Below, piece by piece: positions 45,189-54,568 of a DNA stretch of 64,000 bases. The translations under genes and the position numbers were made by a program. This DNA comes from CAWFFV01 sp963814985. GTDB taxonomy: Bacteria; Chloroflexota; Ktedonobacteria; Ktedonobacterales; Ktedonobacteraceae. Positions within the stretch are counted from its first letter, which is position 1. Every line of letters begins with the position of its first letter. The stretch covers positions 186,001 through 250,000 of the forward strand of contig CAWFFV010000034.1 of NCBI GenBank assembly GCA_963814985.1, in the 5' to 3' direction. Under the pieces are notes generated by a model. It was not told the origin of the DNA. It was given only the letters and a program-made list of their open reading frames with translations, and did no database searches.

Positions 45189-46610
45189 CTACGGCTGAGG
45201 AGCCTGCCAGATTTCGTACATCTCTTTCTCTGTGCCGATAGCAAGAGATGTCCCGTGCCTGAGCCAGAGCACGCTATATACGAAACTGCTATGTCCTCCG
45301 TATATAGCAATCTGTTTTCCTCTATTAAGTGGTTCCCAAACGTGAACGGTGTGATCCTTACCCCCTGAAGCTATAAAGGTGCCCTTGGGAGACCAGTCGA
45401 CTCCATGAACTGCATCTGTATGGTGTCGATACGTATAAACGGATTGACCAGTCGATACTTCCCAGACTCTGACATGTTGCATCAACACCGCCAGACACAA
45501 TGTGTCGTTCATCTGGGGACCAGGACAGATCAATTACTCTGCCCTGATGTCCGCGACAGATAACCCCTGGCTTGCCTGTGTGTACTTCCCAAATATGGAC
45601 AGTACCATCATCGGCTCCGGATGCAAGAAATCACCCGCGAAGCGGACCATTTGACACGTTCAAAGCCCATGAGATGAGGGCAAAGGACTTGAATCGGGAT
45701 ACTGACTCACCTTACGACCAGCGAAAGGGTCCCAAATCTCAACTGTTGGGGTATGGCCCGAGAAAGCCAGGGATTTACCATCCGGTGACCAGGAGACTGA
45801 ATGGAGTGGATAGGATCGTTGTAATGTGAAGAATGGCTTCTTATCAGGAAACTTCCACACTGCGATGAGCCTGAATGCAGGTCAGCAGTAGCAGCGGCAA
45901 TAAGATTGGCTTTCGACCAGGTAACATCATTTACCCATTCATTTAACGTTTGATAGTACAATACGAGCACCTGATTCTCGACGTTCCAGATGGACACCTC
46001 ATTTGTACTGTTCGCCAGTGCGATATCACTGTTATCAGGCGACCATGCCGTAGCATTCACAAAGTTGCCTGTGTTTTCATCAAGAAAGTGGTGCGAACGT
46101 TTGCTCAATGGCATAGAGATAGGTAGAGATGGATGAGAATGTTGGCCCGATGGCATAGAGGTGGTCGATAAGTGGGAAAAAGCAAGCAAACTTCCTCCTA
46201 CCAGAGTCGTTACTCCAAGTCCTCCTAACCCAACAAGGAGAAACATGTGTCGATGAGACAAAAATGACGCAGAGACTTTTCTAGCATTTGTATTCATCGC
46301 AGGTGGTTGCAAAAAAGAGCCGGGAACGCTTGATGGTAGCATCAGAAGTTTCTTGGGGGGGAGGCGTGAATGGTTGTAGTATTGTTGGATTTCCTCGGGG
46401 AGTACTGATAACAGGCTAAAAGTCTCTGGCGCGTTGATTTCAAAGAGGGCACATAACTTTTGTCGATGGTAAGGATGGTGCATTCTGTTCCTCCCGTTCC
46501 CAACGTCCGACAGTAATCACATCGACCTCGACTTGTTCAGCAATATAATTACGGGACCATCCTCTTCGTTCTCGCTCTCGTCGTAATGCTGAAATAGTTG
46601 TATTTTTCAT
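45189..46610 (-). pseudogene. HTH-membrane-WD40 protein with at least four frameshifts
   Basis: ATG 46610 starts an XRE-type HTH (ALRRERERRGWSRNYIAEQ...GRWERE). A shift near 46490 enters the frame with PYHRQKLCALFEIN, a membrane helix (FLLVGLGGLGVTTLVGGSLL), and the first WD40 units (FVNATAWSPDN...VSIWNVE). Further shifts near 45865, 45640 and 45500 link HSVSWSPDGKSLAF, DGTVHIWEV and DHTVHVWEP units to the stop at 45189. Reassembled it has five or more WD40 repeats. HTH-WD40 fusions are frequent in Ktedonobacteria; the function is unknown. Confidence 0.65.
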
Positions 46611-47019
46611 GCAAAATACCCCCTTGTGGTAAAAACTATTAGCGCTTTTCCACCTGTTTAAGGTAATTACCGTTCATGGGTAATTGTTATTTTCAGGTGA
46701 TAGATAAACTTTCTTTTAAAAGCCGTACTACAATATAAAGACGGTAACATGCGTATTTTTTAGAGGTCTTTTTCCCTGTTGAAACAAAGAGAACATCAAA
46801 GAATGTTGAGTAGTTTTAACTTCATCTCTATTTTCTCTTGTGCCGCACATTTTTAGCTCTGGTAGTCTGGTAGGTAGGTAGGTAAGCGGTAGTATCTTCT
46901 AGTAGTATTATGGTATGCTCTGGATGGGATAAGAATAGCCTCTACCCTGGCAATTCGCCAAAGTGAGCAATAAGAGCTGTTCCCTGTGAGTTTGTAATAG
47001 CGAGAAAGATTGTGAGAGG
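46611..47019. other. Divergent intergenic region, 409 bases
   Basis: It lies between the HTH-WD40 gene (-) and the FemX-like gene (+). The only notable sequence is a short tetranucleotide run (TAGG repeated near 46871). No RNA gene or firm promoter is visible. Confidence 0.35.
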
Positions 47020-48067
47020 ATGTCGTTTCGTGATAGGCGTTATGTTTTGCGTATTCTCCCTGGAGAACGGCGCGAGCAGTGGGATCATTTTATAACTGAA
47101 CACCCTCAAGGACATCTTCTACAAAGTTGGAGTTGGGGAGAACTGAAGGCATCTGCTGGATGGTCACCTTTGCGGCTGGCTCTCTGGGATGAACACCAGC
47201 ACCAGATCGTTGCCGCTGCTCAGGTATTACGGCGTACGGGACCATATCTTCCTCTGAAGGCCGGGCATCTGGCCTATATCCCTAAGGGACCTGTCATCGA
47301 TTGGGCGCAATCCGCACTCTGTGAAGCTTTCTTTCCGCAGCTTGATTCCTGATCTGCGCAAGCAAGGCGCGTTGGCTTTGCATATGGAGTTGGGACAGGA
47401 GACCGATACGGCGGAAAGCGAATGTATTCTGAAGCGTCTGACGTCTCTCTCATTTCATCCGACGCGCGCTATACAGCCGCTACGGACGATTGTGTTGGAT
47501 CTGGCACCGTCTGAGGAGATATTGTTGGCTCAGATGAAGGAGAAGTGGCGTTACAATGTGCGGCTGGCAAGTCGCAAAGGGGTCACTGTCCGTGTTGCAG
47601 AGACAGTCGAAGATGTACGTGGCTGGTATCAATTATTGCAGACGACGAGTGAACGTGATCGGTTTGGTATTCATACGCTCGACTATTATCTACGCATATG
47701 GGAGCTTTTTGCCTCACGCAAGGAGGTTCGTCTCCTGCTAGCTGAATATAACGGGCAACTCCTGGCGGGGATCATGGTCGGGTTGTTTGCACATCAGGCG
47801 ATCTATCTCTATGGTGCGTCAAGCAATGAGCAGCGGCAACTGATGCCGAATTATGTGTTGCAATGGGAGGCAATACGTTGGGCTAAACAGCAAGGGGCTA
47901 GATTGTACGATTTTTGGGGTATTCCCGAAACTGAGGATGAAGATGAGGCGATGGCGGGCGTTTATCGCTTCAAACGTGGTTGGGGTGGTCGCGTGGTACA
48001 GTTTTCTGGTTGCTATGAGCATGTGTATCGTCCCCTGGCGATGAAGGTGGCAAGCAAATTTCTCTGA
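47020..48067 (+). CDS. FemX/FemAB-like aminoacyltransferase, one frameshift
   Basis: The first part (to 47352) carries the start of the family, WDHFITEHPQGHLLQSWSWGELK. The second (from about 47345) continues with EEILLAQMKEKWRYNVRLASRKGV and LYDFWGIPE, the hallmark of FemABX GNAT-fold proteins. One base near 47345 is out of register. Members add amino acids from aminoacyl-tRNA to peptidoglycan precursors. The restored protein is about 348 residues, normal for the family. AGAGG precedes the ATG. Confidence 0.85.
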
Positions 48068-48131
48068 AAATCTCCAGTTTCCTTTTCACTGCCCCAAGAT
48101 GATGATCATGACGCATCTAAACTAGATCTAT

Positions 48132-48160
48132 TTGACAATGATGACACCCGAGTATAAAAT
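48132..48160 (+). promoter_or_regulatory. Promoter of the TetR/P450 operon
   Basis: TTGACA at 48132-48137 and TAAAAT at 48155-48160 are 17 bases apart, about 92 bases upstream of the TetR start. No clear palindromic operator overlaps it. Confidence 0.5.
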
Positions 48161-48251
48161 GAGAACTGGAAAGTCAAAAACATGAGTTTGTGATGAATCT
48201 GGAACTGTAGAGAATGCATTAGATGATAGTACCAGGAAGGAAGAGAGATCG

Positions 48252-48914
48252 ATGCCCACTGAAATCCCTCAACACTCGCTTCGAGAGGCACTGCGTCAGA
48301 AACGTGCTGAATACATTCTAGGAGTCGCAGAAGCCGTCCTCGTAGAAAAAGGGTACCATGATGCGTCCATGGATGAAATCGCGGCGCGAGCAGGAGTTTC
48401 CAAAGGGACACTCTATCAGCACTTTCCCACAAAGGACGATCTCATGTTCGCGCTCATTGAGCAAAGCTTGATGCGATTGGAACAAATTGTCCAGCAAACA
48501 GTCGTTGCTCCTTTATCAGCCCAGAGCAAGCTAAAGCGCATTCTACGTACAGTTTATGTGGAGCAACATGAGATGCGTATCCAACTTATCCGGCTGCTTG
48601 AGAGCAATGAAGATCTTCGCAGAAGGCTACGGAAGCACAAGGGACAGTTGCGTACACGTATTGATCAGGTGACCAGACAGATTGGAAGCATCCTGGAAGA
48701 GGGGAAGGCTGAAGGAACGTTCGACACTACGGTTTCAACCGAACTGATGCTTCAAACCTTTCTATACTTGCTCTCTCTCAAGAAACAAGAGCACTTGTTT
48801 ACGCAGATGCATCTACCGCCTGAGGAAGTAGTTGTACAGATGGAGCGCCTCTTCTTCCATGGAATTGTGCACCAACCGATGATGTCCACGGAGGAGTCTT
48901 CCCCATTGGAGTAA
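48252..48914 (+). CDS. TetR-family transcriptional regulator
   Basis: The N-terminal HTH includes ASMDEIAARAGVSKGTLYQHFPTKDDL (residues 37-65), the classic TetR signature. The remaining 150 residues form the ligand-binding helical domain. A strong ribosome site (AGGAAGGAAGAG) precedes ATG 48252. The P450 gene begins 20 to 60 bases after its stop, so the two are probably cotranscribed and the regulator may sense the P450 substrate. Confidence 0.9.
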   Translation: MPTEIPQHSLREALRQKRAEYILGVAEAVLVEKGYHDASMDEIAARAGVSKGTLYQHFPTKDDLMFALIEQSLMRLEQIVQQTVVAPLSAQSKLKRILRTVYVEQHEMRIQLIRLLESNEDLRRRLRKHKGQLRTRIDQVTRQIGSILEEGKAEGTFDTTVSTELMLQTFLYLLSLKKQEHLFTQMHLPPEEVVVQMERLFFHGIVHQPMMSTEESSPLE

Positions 48915-48934
48915 TTCTTTACAGTGGTCTTAGG

Positions 48935-50176
48935 ATGTTTTTCTCTGAAGCAGAAGAAAGGAACGATGTTCTTATGCAGCAGGTACTTCGGTCTCTTGAC
49001 GATGTTCAACAACAGTACCAGTGGTTGCAACAGATGCGTGAGACGCAACCAGTCTGGCTGGATGAAAGTAGCAAATGCTGGCATGTGTTTCGGTATAGCG
49101 ATGTCTATCGTGTGATTACAGACTATAAGCTCTTCACTTCTGAAGGGAGGCTGCGTGTTGCCGCAAATTCCTCTACTCGTTCTCCTCTGGGACGAAGTCT
49201 AATAGCTATGGACCCGCCGCAACACCGTTTGTATCGCGATCTGGTGGCCCCTTCATTTACCCCACGAGCTATGGCCCGTCTCTCAGGCCGAATTGCTACT
49301 ATTACGCAAGAGCTGTTAGATCAGGTACGCTCAACGGGCAAAATGGATGTAATGACGGACTTTGCCTACCCACTGCCAACCACTGTCATCGCCGAGATGC
49401 TCGGAGTCCCAACGACTGACCGCGCACAATTCAAGCGCTGGGCCGATGAACTCCTCTCCCAGCAAGTAAGCGACGCTGACCTTGTCCAGGCGAATGCACG
49501 AGCAGACGCGGAGCGTATCGCTCATATGCTCGATGAGATGTCAGACTACTTTCAGGAGCAGATTGAGGAGCGTCGTCGTCATCCTCGCGAGGATATGATG
49601 AGTGAGCTGGCGAAGGCTGAAGTGGAGGGGGAACGCTTGAGTATGGAGGATACGATCAGTTTTTGTATCTTGCTCTTGATCGCTGGTCACGTGACTACGA
49701 CAAACTTATTGGGTCAGGCGATCCGGTGTTTTGATGAGCATCCAGAGGCGGTGGAACAACTGCGGAAGAGTCCTGAACTCATGCCTGAAGCCATTGAGGA
49801 GGTGTTGCGCTATGCGTCACCTGTCTGGCGCATTATCCGTACTGCAAAAAGCGATGTGACCATTGATGGGATCACCATTCCAGAGGGATCACTGATCTTT
49901 ACCTGGCTGGCTTCCGCCAATCGCGATGGTAAGCAATTCCCTGATCCTGAGAAGTTTGATATCACCCGCTCACCAAATAAGCATATGGCCTTTGGACATG
50001 GCATTCATTTCTGTATCGGAGCGCCATTGTCTCGTCTGGAGGCATCTATTGCTCTCCCGATGATGCTTGAGCAACTTCCGCAACTCCGCCTGTCCCGCGA
50101 GGAGCCACTAGAACCTTTTGAAGGACGCCTCCTGTTTGGCTTTAAGCGCTTGCCGGTGACATTCACCCCATCTTAG
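48935..50176 (+). CDS. Cytochrome P450 (CYP107/CYP109-like), intact
   Basis: The I-helix AGHVTT, ExxR motif in EEVLRYASP and heme-binding FGHGIHFCIG are present and in order; the length (about 400 to 413) is normal. The Cys thiolate lies in HFCIG. The start may be ATG 48935, which has only an overlapping AGG, or ATG 48974 (AAGGAAC about 10 bases upstream). It is the second P450 of the window but, unlike the one at 18.8 kb, has no frame defect. The substrate is unknown. Confidence 0.9.
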   Translation: MFFSEAEERNDVLMQQVLRSLDDVQQQYQWLQQMRETQPVWLDESSKCWHVFRYSDVYRVITDYKLFTSEGRLRVAANSSTRSPLGRSLIAMDPPQHRLYRDLVAPSFTPRAMARLSGRIATITQELLDQVRSTGKMDVMTDFAYPLPTTVIAEMLGVPTTDRAQFKRWADELLSQQVSDADLVQANARADAERIAHMLDEMSDYFQEQIEERRRHPREDMMSELAKAEVEGERLSMEDTISFCILLLIAGHVTTTNLLGQAIRCFDEHPEAVEQLRKSPELMPEAIEEVLRYASPVWRIIRTAKSDVTIDGITIPEGSLIFTWLASANRDGKQFPDPEKFDITRSPNKHMAFGHGIHFCIGAPLSRLEASIALPMMLEQLPQLRLSREEPLEPFEGRLLFGFKRLPVTFTPS

Positions 50177-50197
50177 TCAGGGAGGAATGTCTATTCT

Positions 50198-50274
50198 GAT
50201 TCCTCAGCGCCCAGGCGCTTCGCAGCTCTTGTTTTATCGCCGATGTGGCAGGTTCGCGACATAACAAGAGCTGC
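50198..50274. repeat. Type A repeat fragment, reverse orientation
   Basis: GATTCCTCAGCGCCCAGGCG matches the complement of the right end of other type A copies, followed by part of the central palindrome (AGCTCTTGTTTTATCG and ACAAGAGCT). Only about half of an element remains. Confidence 0.55.
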
Positions 50275-50402
50275 TGATTTGTACAGCAGGGAAGATAGAG
50301 ACATTTTGCATCGTATTTGCTTAATCAGGCGTAGAATAGCTAGAGTGCGGAAAAAGATGCTTATGGTTGAGGTCCACGCTTTTAGATGAGGAGATGATAT
50401 AT

Positions 50403-50651
50403 ATGTCGGGAAATAGGGGCTGTTTAGTCAATACATTACTTTTCCTGGTGATCGTGTTTGTGCCCATAGTCGGGCATATCATTGAGACAATTATGGTTTT
50501 TGAAGATGAACACAGTCTTGTGGGAACCATTCTCTGGCTGGTGCTCATCTGGGCTATACCATTTCTGGGTCCATTCCTCTACCTGCTTTTCGGACAACGT
50601 CACACGCGCAGAGGACGTATTATGTTTGGTCAGCCCAGCAATGCATACTAG
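50403..50651 (+). CDS. Small PLDc_N-type membrane protein
   Basis: ATG 50403 follows GAGGAG. Two membrane helices and the second-helix motif WLVLIWAIPFLGPFLYLLFG match the PLDc_N (phospholipase D N-terminal) family, here without the catalytic domain. The C-terminus is short and basic. Function is unknown; such proteins are common as stand-alone membrane proteins. Confidence 0.7.
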   Translation: MSGNRGCLVNTLLFLVIVFVPIVGHIIETIMVFEDEHSLVGTILWLVLIWAIPFLGPFLYLLFGQRHTRRGRIMFGQPSNAY

Positions 50652-50668
50652 TAGCCACGTTTCTAAGT

Positions 50669-50722
50669 AAACATAAGCAAAGGGTAGTCTCTGATGCCAG
50701 AGGCTACCCTTTGCTTATGTTT
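50669..50722 (+). terminator. 25-bp stem terminator-like palindrome
   Basis: Arms 50669-50693 and 50698-50722 pair with a single G-T wobble and a 4-base loop. It lies 18 bases after the small membrane gene. The T-rich end of the right arm could serve as the termination tract. Confidence 0.6.
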
Positions 50723-50802
50723 GCAACATGTCTGCAATCTTCCCTCGTATGAATCAATAAAGAATAAGAGCATTTGTAGATATCTCACACAGGAGTAATA
50801 CC

Positions 50803-51715
50803 ATGAGCCAGATCGGCTATCTCTTTCAACTCATGTTTACCTATCCCATTTTGAATGCCTTGATGGAACTGTATCACCTGCTTGGTGATTTTGGACTCTC
50901 GATAATTGTCTTGACCTGCATTGTCTATCTTGTCACTTTCCCATTTATGAGGCAACAGCGCAAAATCGCCAGAGCCAAATTGGCGCTACAGCCGCAAATA
51001 GCAGAAATCAACAAGATACATGTCAACGATCCGTTAGCAGGGGCGGCTGCACAGCAAGCGTTGTATAAGGAGCATGGAATTCCTCTTTTACCATCCTTGC
51101 TCCCCATGATCATTCGGGGACTCATCTTTACTGGTCTATTCTTCGCCCTAAATACAGTGTTACGTAATGCTACACCCTGATACAATTAATAGCATCATGT
51201 ATCCCTTCCTTGTCCATTTTAATAAACTGCCCGATATCAATCTAGCATGGTTTACTATCTTCAATGCCGCCTGGCATATTCGTCTAAGTGCCCCAGATCC
51301 AACAGGCATCCTACCAATTTTGACAGGCTTGATCACCTTTGTGCAGGTGCGTATGGCTCAGCCTCTCAACGTTAGCGAGACCAAAGAGGCCATGCAACAG
51401 GCTTCGCAAACGATGCAATGGATTACACCCGTGCTTTTTGCAGGTGTTACTATCTTCTTTGCCTGGCAATTTGCGGCTGGTGTGGCCCTCTATCGTGTCG
51501 TATCCCTGCTCCTGAACATCATTCAGCAGTACTTCATTTCCGGATGGGGTTCATTGTGGACATTGCCTGCCACTGCCATGAGTGGAAATGTAAATATGGT
51601 CAATGCGAGCAGAAGTGTGTTGTCAGATGTACCGCAAACATCTACTAAAGCGAGAAAACACCGTGGGAGACGAGTTGCCCATCGTCGTGGAAAGCATCCA
51701 AAACGAGAGAGATAA
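50803..51715 (+). CDS. yidC: YidC/Oxa1-family membrane insertase, one frameshift
   Basis: The first frame (to 51180) has the family's first hydrophobic core, LSIIVLTCIVYLVTFPFM, and the basic loop RQQRKIARAKLALQPQIAEI. The second (from 51167) continues with the remaining helices, including ITPVLFAGVTIFFAWQFAAGVALY, and a Lys/Arg-rich tail. The frames meet at LRNAT/LHPDT, and one base near 51170 is out of register. It lacks the large periplasmic domain, as in Gram-positive YidC. It inserts membrane proteins. No rnpA/rpmH genes adjoin. Confidence 0.85.
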
Positions 51716-51723
51716 ATGTTCAT

Positions 51724-51829
51724 TGAGTTTGTGGTCCGTGGCGAATCCACGACCACAAAACTCAAACATAACAGCCTGCGAAGCGCCTCTGGAGGTGAGG
51801 AATCCAGAAAGAGTAGCCTGAGTAGTTAC
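51724..51829. repeat. Type A interspersed repeat, left part missing
   Basis: It has the central palindrome (GAGTTTGTGGTC pairing with GACCACAAAACTC), GAAGCGCCTCTGGAGGTGAGG and the right end GCCTGAGTAGTTAC. It begins just after the yidC stop. Confidence 0.65.
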
Positions 51830-51942
51830 AAGAGTGTTATGATTACAGAGTAGCAGAGGTTGTCAGTATGCAGCGTTTGAGTCCAGGCTACAGAGGATAA
51901 TTTGAGGAAACGCAGTGCAAGCGTTTCTCAGGAGGAAGTTTC

Positions 51943-53118
51943 ATGACGACAATGAGGGATGCAGTCATCGTAGAGGCTATTCGAACCCCTGTAGGGCGTC
52001 GAGGTGGACAATTGAAGGGCTGGCACCCGGTAGATTTGCTGGCTCAGGTACTTGTTGCCCTGGTGGAACGCACAGGGATTGATGCAGAGCTGATTGAGGA
52101 TGTGATCATAGGTTGTGTCAGCCAGACAGGTGAACAGAGCTTAAATGTGGCCCGTAACGCTGTCCTGGCAGCAGGTTTGCCTGAGACGGTGCCGGGTACG
52201 ACTGTTGATCGCCAGTGTGGATCGAGCCAGCAAGCCATCCACTTTGCTGCTCAGGGGGTCATAAGCGGCGCATATGATATTGTGATCGCTGGTGGTGTCG
52301 AGTCGATGACGCGTGTCCCTATGGGATCGTATGCCGGGCAAGGCCCTGATGTCCCTTTTAGTAGCCTGATGATGAATCGTTATGACAACCAACCCATCCA
52401 TCAGGGCATCAGTGCCGAATTGATGGCACAAAAATGGCAGATAAGCCGGACCGAACTGGACGAGTTTAGCCTGGAAAGCCATCGTCGAGCCGCTCGTGCT
52501 ACCGTAGAAGGTCGGCTCACTTCGCAGATTGTGCCTGTTGCAGTGAAAAGCGAAGACGGCACAACCAGCATATTTGAGCGTGATGGGGGTATCCGTGCTG
52601 ATACCAGCATCGAGAAGCTGGCAAGTTTAAAGCCATCCTTCCGGCCTGATGGTGTGATTACAGCAGGGAACTCCTCACAGATTAGTGATGGAGCGGCAGC
52701 CGTCTTGATTATGGAGCGTGCGACAGCTGAGCGACTGGGACTCAAACCTCGTGCACGTTTTGTTTCCTTTGCCTTAGCGGGTAACGATCCCATCTTGATG
52801 CTTTCTGCCCCTATTCCTGCCACACAGAAAATACTCAAGAAGACTGGCCTCACTCTTGATCAAATAGACCTGGTAGAGATTAATGAGGCTTTTGCCAGCG
52901 TTGTGCTTGCCTGGCAACGTGAGACGGGGGCTGACCTGCAAAAGGTGAATGTTAATGGGGGAGCTGTTGCTATCGGACACCCATTAGGTGCGTCCGGGGC
53001 ACGTCTTGCCATTACTCTTCTGCACGAATTGGAGTATAGAGGTGGTCGCTATGGTCTGCAGACTATCTGCGAAGGTGGTGGTATGGCAAATGCTATGATC
53101 ATCGAGCGATTGGCTTGA
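51943..53118 (+). CDS. Acetyl-CoA acetyltransferase (thiolase)
   Basis: Nucleophile Cys92 in DRQCGSSQQ, the NEAFA loop, His346 in GHPLGASG and Cys376 in CEGGGMAN give the complete thiolase active site, and 391 residues is the usual length. It condenses two acyl-CoA units or cleaves 3-ketoacyl-CoA; the biosynthetic or degradative direction is not visible. It is preceded by AGGAGG. It stands alone, and the methylmalonyl-CoA genes are 35 kb away. Confidence 0.92.
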   Translation: MTTMRDAVIVEAIRTPVGRRGGQLKGWHPVDLLAQVLVALVERTGIDAELIEDVIIGCVSQTGEQSLNVARNAVLAAGLPETVPGTTVDRQCGSSQQAIHFAAQGVISGAYDIVIAGGVESMTRVPMGSYAGQGPDVPFSSLMMNRYDNQPIHQGISAELMAQKWQISRTELDEFSLESHRRAARATVEGRLTSQIVPVAVKSEDGTTSIFERDGGIRADTSIEKLASLKPSFRPDGVITAGNSSQISDGAAAVLIMERATAERLGLKPRARFVSFALAGNDPILMLSAPIPATQKILKKTGLTLDQIDLVEINEAFASVVLAWQRETGADLQKVNVNGGAVAIGHPLGASGARLAITLLHELEYRGGRYGLQTICEGGGMANAMIIERLA

Positions 53119-53168
53119 TTGCTTGCATCGCATGAGTGCCGGTGCAAAGCTGGCACTCACAACGACGA

Positions 53169-53612
53169 TTATTCGTTATCGGCGATATTTGAGCTAATTG
53201 TGCGTCTACGAAGGCCTCCTGCACGATCACCAAGAAAGACGATGGCCAGACCAATACCACTCAGCAGGAAACCACAGAACGGAAGCCAGAAGCCAGGGGC
53301 TAAAGACGAAGTTCCTCCTCCTATCTGAGTTTCGACCAGCTTAAGAATGCTAAAAAAGAGGTGAGCAAGCAACCATCCAACAATGACTATCATACCCAGA
53401 AGGGTAAGTCCAAAGATGTGTTTCCCGGCTGCCAAAGTGCTTAGACCGATAACGCCTATTGCAAAAAAAGGTATGAGGGGACTGACAAAAAAAGTGGGGT
53501 GTTGCGGATCAAGAAAAGAGACGAGAGGGAAGAAGTATCCAACAAATGCGAGTATGCCTCCTACTATACAAAGGGCTATACCAAAACGGGTAGGCAGTGA
53601 CTGTGGTTGCAT
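53169..53612 (-). CDS. Four-helix membrane protein of unknown function
   Basis: The 147-residue protein has four hydrophobic stretches (about 12-32, 45-65, 70-95 and 108-128) and a basic tail RAGGLRRR. No motif or family is recognised. It is convergent with the thiolase gene. Its predicted start is followed upstream by a type B repeat. Confidence 0.55.
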   Translation of the reverse strand: MQPQSLPTRFGIALCIVGGILAFVGYFFPLVSFLDPQHPTFFVSPLIPFFAIGVIGLSTLAAGKHIFGLTLLGMIVIVGWLLAHLFFSILKLVETQIGGGTSSLAPGFWLPFCGFLLSGIGLAIVFLGDRAGGLRRRTISSNIADNE

Positions 53613-53639
53613 GAATGTCCTCTTTTTCTTTACCTTAGC

Positions 53640-53761
53640 CTTAGCAGGTCTCTTTTCCTATACGCCGCCTTCGGCGGTGGAGAGAAGAGATTTTGCGGGG
53701 AGACCCCGCACCCCCCAAAGGGGCCTGCAAGGCCCCTTTGAACCCCCTGCTGAATAGTTAT
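53640..53761. repeat. Type B interspersed repeat
   Basis: It holds CCGCCTTCGGCGG, TTGCGGGGAGACCCCGCACC and AAAGGGGCC...GGCCCCTTT hairpins and ends GCTGAATAGTTAT. The order matches the copy at 42914-43040. It lies upstream of the methionine locus. Confidence 0.6.
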
Positions 53762-53873
53762 CTTTTAACATCTCTTAATACCTGAAGTATACCATATTTG
53801 GCTGTTACTCAAGCAATCTTCGCAAAAACAAGAGTGCAGAGGGGGACCGAACTGTGGAAGGAACAACTGGTAT

Positions 53874-53912
53874 ACGTCTCACATATGGACATTTTGTCCA
53901 TATGTGAGACGT
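53874..53912. terminator. 18-bp perfect inverted repeat before the methionine promoter
   Basis: ACGTCTCACATATGGACA at 53874-53891 pairs exactly with 53895-53912 around a TTT loop. It lies 10 bases before the -35 box of the methionine operon promoter. It may be an operator or a terminator for transcription entering from upstream. Confidence 0.5.
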
Positions 53913-53921
53913 AACATACCC

Positions 53922-53951
53922 TTGACATCTCTTTCATTCTTTAGGTATACT
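53922..53951 (+). promoter_or_regulatory. Promoter of the methionine operon
   Basis: TTGACA (53922-53927) and TATACT (53946-53951) are separated by 18 bases. Transcription would start near 53958, about 45 bases before the SAM riboswitch. Confidence 0.7.
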
Positions 53952-54005
53952 TACCGAAGTGAAGTATAGAGTGACTTAAAAAATGAATATACGCAGTAAC
54001 AACTG

Positions 54006-54118
54006 CTCTCATCAAGAGAGGTGGAGGGAAACGGCCCTATGAAGCCCGGCAACCCGCTTGCAATGTAGCACATGCAGGGTGCCAATTCCGGTGGAGTATT
54101 CCACAAGATGAAGGGAAT
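54006..54118 (+). ncRNA. SAM-I (S-box) riboswitch
   Basis: The conserved S-box blocks occur in order: CTCATCAAGAGAGG, TGGAGGGA, CGGCCC, TGAAGCCCGGCAACC, GGTGCCAATTCC and the closing AGATGAAGG that pairs with the first block. A terminator follows at 54134-54157. When SAM binds, transcription should stop there. It is upstream of a second regulator, a T-box, and of metX. Confidence 0.92.
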
Positions 54119-54133
54119 AAGCAGAGTAGCTAG

Positions 54134-54157
54134 ACCCCTGATTGCAGGGGTTTTTTT
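54134..54157 (+). terminator. Intrinsic terminator of the SAM riboswitch
   Basis: ACCCCTG (54134-54140) and CAGGGGT (54145-54151) form a stem with a short loop, followed by a run of seven T. This is the expression platform of the S-box. Confidence 0.85.
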
Positions 54158-54184
54158 GTGTCTGCGTGAGAAAATGACGTTGAA

Positions 54185-54541
54185 GAGGGAGAATAAACAC
54201 TACGGGCGGCTACAGAGAGTTGATGGTGATGAGAGTTCAGCGCCGTTCCAGTGTCGAAAATGGCCTCGGAGTCGCAAGTTGAAAACCGCTATTGGTGAGT
54301 AAGCTGAGCCGTGTGGCTTCGTTATCAGCCAGAGTGTTGTTGGAACAATGCGAGTTCTGTTCGTTCATGCTGTATGAGTGGAGGCACTTTTCATCATGGG
54401 CGGAAAGGAGAGTACCAGCCTCTCGAAGAGGCGCTCTCAGCTTGCCCAACACTTGCAAAGGTTGATGCTGTGAGGCATTAATAAACCAGGGTGGTACCGC
54501 GAAGACATTGATCCCTCGCCCCTGCAGGGTGAGGTTTTTTT
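54185..54541 (+). ncRNA. T-box leader (tRNA-sensing riboswitch), probably tRNA-Met specific
   Basis: The hallmark T-box sequence AGGGTGGTACCGCG lies at 54488-54501, followed by a terminator (CCTCGCCC...GGGTGAGG, 54514-54534, then seven T). Upstream are Stem I features: AGAGAGTTGATGGTG, a specifier region GTCGAAAATGGCCTCGGAGT whose candidate codon is ATG at 54260-54262, and a stem II/III-like AGTAAGCTGAGCCG...CGTTATCAG. The TGGT of the bulge fits a tRNA 3' end ACCA. The leader is directly before metX and after the SAM riboswitch. Specifier identity is my reading of alignment to known T-boxes. Confidence 0.85.
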
Positions 54542-54568
54542 ATTCCCTTTTTCAGGAAGGAGTGTACA

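Noticed and set aside
46871..46885. Short TAGG tandem run as a phase-variable repeat
   Set aside because: Only about three to four units in intergenic DNA, far from a start codon.
53874..53912. Palindrome as part of the SAM riboswitch
   Set aside because: It lies upstream of the -35 box, so it is not in the leader transcript.
54360..54450. A possible second T-box stem with GAGAGTACC
   Set aside because: It lacks its own antiterminator and specifier. It is more simply part of the single leader's linker.
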